Shown: piece after piece, positions 61,471-64,000 of the stretch
Layout: each line of letters starts with the position of its first letter
Numbering within the stretch: position 1 is the stretch's first letter
Assembly: GCA_003344405.1 (NCBI GenBank)
Contig: NOWV01000010.1
Coordinates: forward strand, 868,001 to 932,000
Direction of reading: 5' to 3'
Source of the DNA: Trichoplax sp. H2
Taxonomy: Eukaryota; Placozoa; Uniplacotomia; Trichoplacea
DNA: 64,000 bases
Notes under the pieces: model-generated
What the model saw: only the letters and a program-made list of their open reading frames with translations
Told to the model about the DNA's origin: nothing
Databases searched by the model: none
Made by a program: the position numbers and the translations under genes

Positions 61471-62320
61471 TGAATTATTCTATTTGCTGATAGTATGATT
61501 ATATAGAATCGTCTGCTTTAAATGCATATGCTATAATGATCTGTTCTGTAATTAATTTTTAAGACGGATTTACCCAGTTCGCATTCTAGATTATTATGTT
61601 TGTTGTAGCATGTATAGGACATTGATTTTAAGAATAACATACTGAAATGATCTACTATGTGGTTTTTAGAATAAATTGACTAGTTTACATTCTGAGTAAT
61701 TACCAGTATTAATAGCACAATTATAGGATTGTTGGTTTTAAAGTGCTATACTGCAATGATCTGCGATGTAATTTTAGGATAGATTTATTGCGTTGCCGAT
61801 AGCAATTATATGATTATCGATTTCAATAAAGCACGCTGAAGCTATCTACTGTACTATGTGATTTTAGAATACATTTACTACTTCACACGCTGAGCTATTA
61901 CCTGTACCAATAGCACGATGATAGTATCGCTAACTTTAAACTTATATGCTAAAATGATCTGTTATAGAAATTTAGGATAGGTTTACTTACTTCACACACT
62001 GAATTATTATATTTATCGATGATACAATGATAGGATTATCCATTTTAAATTGAAATACTAAAATGATCTGCTGTATAATTTAAGGATAGATTTCCTCGAT
62101 TCGTAAACCATATCATTATTTTGATCCATAATATGATACAGGATTGTTGATTTTGCAATGACACACTAAAGTAACATACAGTACTATGTAATTTTTAGAA
62201 TGGATTTTACTTAATTCACTTATTAGATTATTACGTTTACCTATAACATGATTATGGAACTGTCGATTTTAAAGTAGCATGTCAAAATATTGTACTATGC
62301 AAAGTTTTAACCTAAGCGTA
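61424..62320. repeat. Decayed tandem array C (unit about 110 bp)
   Basis: The core AATGATCTGCTATGTAATTT followed by AGGATAGATTTACT, then CTGAATTATTA, then a GATTTTAAA block, recurs with starts near 61424, 61536, 61654, 61756, 61842, 61955, 62066 and about 62175. Spacings range from 86 to 118 bases. Units are diverged by substitutions and indels. The 61129 and 61424 units are also the ends of the flanking ~300-bp duplication, showing that the duplication formed by expanding one unit together with its neighbour. Confidence 0.75.
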
Positions 62321-63765
62321 GGCAGCTTATATAACTGAATCATTACATTTTTGGATAGTATGATTTTTAGAATTTCTTTTTATTAATAAAACAGTTATCT
62401 ACAAAAAGAATTTGTAATGTTAATAAGTTATGTTTCTAACATTTGTTTCCATGAAAGTAGAAACCTTTTACTGCACGTATCTTATCGTACAATAGTTACA
62501 ATTTATATATATACAGATATTGTCATACCGTAGATATCAGATTAGATATAATTTGAAGTCAATCTTGTATCTGCTTGCTTAATTGAGAATAGAGAGGAAT
62601 AGATGGGTTCTGCAATTTCTACAGCGTTGTTAACATTGAACGTCATAAATATAGCAATATTTGACATGGAATAAAATGATATACTAAAGCAGCATTACAA
62701 GCAGGATAGTGTGTTATGTTAATAGAAGTTTAGATTTCATTTGTAAATACTTTGTAGTTTTAGGAATAGTTGTATCTCCTTGTTATAATTATTGTTGTAG
62801 GATACCATATTTATTGTTCTGTTGTAATTGTATTACTCTAATTGTGTATTATACTGCGTTACGACTATACTTTATGCTGTATATTTATGGGATGTAATCC
62901 TTTTACGGACTAAATGTAGCGGTTATGTGTATATTACGCATCTGTCAGTGCTCAGATATAGATATACAACTTATTGTTGGGATGTAATAGTAATACTAAT
63001 AAAATATTATAAACTTTAACTTTTTTACAATTTATACCCAATTAAGACTTACAGTTATAAAGGTTTGAATACGAGTGTATCTAGGAAGGTAACTACCTAG
63101 GCTTCGATTTTAATGTGACGCACAAACATTTAGTATTATGAATAAACATTTCTTGGCTGCTTTAAGATCTTTTCTTAAAATTTCAATGTATTTATTTATT
63201 AAATCTTATAGTAATAGTTGTGAAGATATTATCAGATTATTGTTGAAACAGTATCGGTAATAATAATTTACAATACATGTGAGATAACAATTCGTCATAG
63301 ATTATTTTAGCATCTACGCGTGAGGTGCTAAATCTGCTGATAACACAAATTTTAAATACTATTAATTTATTTCTTAATATTACTACAGAGTGATACAAAT
63401 ATTTGTTACCGACGAAATCGCTTAAGTACTTTAGGTCAACATAACTGAAACCAATTACTAAGTATATTTTGTCAATATCGAACGGAGTAAAATTCTATAA
63501 TTACGAAAGTAATTACAGTTAAAATGTTACTTGCAAAACATAGTACCAATGTGGAGTTATATTAAAGATACCTTTTTAAGGTATAAAATGACATTTAGGA
63601 GTATACGTTCACAATATTAATCTATCATCTCATGATATATAATCGTATCACTCACTAATATTATAGCATCGTATTATCATAACATATCCGCTATTTAGTT
63701 TAAGCAAGTATTACGCAAAGATATGATGGTAGCGTAGCAGTAGTATGATAGCTTAATAGTATCAT
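62321..63765. other. Intergenic region downstream of HSP70
   Basis: AT-rich DNA; short open frames at 62709-63019 have no protein character. The 3' UTR of the minus-strand HSP70 should occupy the part nearest 63765. Confidence 0.4.
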
Positions 63766-64000
63766 TTAATCAACTTCTTCGATAGTTGGTTCACAACCAG
63801 CATTCTCGGCTTTCTTACTATATTCACTCGAGCTTCCCGAATTGTTTGGAGCACCGCTCTGATGGATTTTTGACATTATCGGCATACACACTTTTTCCAA
63901 TTCTTGACGTTGATATTCAAACTCATCTACTTCAGCCATCTGGTTCTTGTCTAACCAAGTTAATGTCTCATTACATTTATTCAAAACGGCGGTTCTGTCT
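63766..64000 (-). CDS. Cytosolic HSP70, C-terminal end (5' part beyond the window)
   Basis: The 77 residues cover the end of the substrate-binding lid and the tail of a heat-shock 70 chaperone. The lid helices read [20 protein letters not shown] and [20 protein letters not shown], matching the NKCNEVISWLD and FEHQQKELE region of animal HSP70/HSC70. A short, Gly/Asn/Ser-rich linker follows, and the protein ends with EEVD, the C-terminal motif that binds TPR co-chaperones such as HOP and CHIP, which marks the cytosolic/nuclear class rather than the ER or mitochondrial ones. The linker lacks GGMP repeats. The stop is at 63766-63768. Confidence 0.93.
   Translation of the reverse strand, partial: DRTAVLNKCNETLTWLDKNQMAEVDEFEYQRQELEKVCMPIMSKIHQSGAPNNSGSSSEYSKKAENAGCEPTIEEVD

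Overview
This window looks like AT-rich, intron-dense nuclear DNA from an early-branching animal. A placozoan such as Trichoplax is my best guess, but that is inference from gene content and gene structure, not a database result. The genes are eukaryotic and mostly metazoan in flavour: TAF2, BPNT2 (gPAPP), DLGAP5/HURP, PRIM2, an ASXL-type Polycomb factor, COX6C, two UDP-galactose 4-epimerases and a cytosolic HSP70. They are cut into many small exons with GT-AG introns, so most were assembled by joining exons whose splice phases agree.

Layout: 1-1322 (+) is the 3' end of TAF2, converging on BPNT2 (-, 2010-5286). A 127-bp tandem repeat lies between BPNT2 and the divergent DLGAP5 gene (+, 7354-11719). 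From 11.7 to 23.6 kb I see no convincing gene, but two long, strongly decayed tandem arrays with unit sizes near 90-120 bp (about 13.0-17.2 kb and 19.1-20.6 kb). A small orphan gene (+, 23681-24028) converges on PRIM2 (-, 24572-29670, 18 exons). ASXL follows (-, 32370-35031, 10 exons). From 35 to 42.8 kb there is repeat-rich DNA dominated by a pentanucleotide (GTACW)n, with a 20-N assembly gap flanked by two nearly identical ~1-kb copies, probably unmerged haplotypes. A small orphan gene (+, 42805) precedes two GALE paralogs in convergent orientation (+, 44083-47870 and -, 52227-55474), with COX6C (-, 50574-50780) between them. An unrecognised multi-exon gene (-, 57173 to about 59786), a third decayed tandem array (61.1-62.3 kb) and the C-terminal exon of HSP70 (-, 63766-64000) complete the window.

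The genes are mostly unrelated housekeeping and chromatin functions rather than an operon-like unit. The only local functional pair is the duplicated GALE, whose ten-exon structures match intron for intron and phase for phase. The most unusual structural features are the self-complementary (GTACW)n tracts, several close to the 5' ends of minus-strand genes, and the three independent decayed ~100-120-bp arrays.
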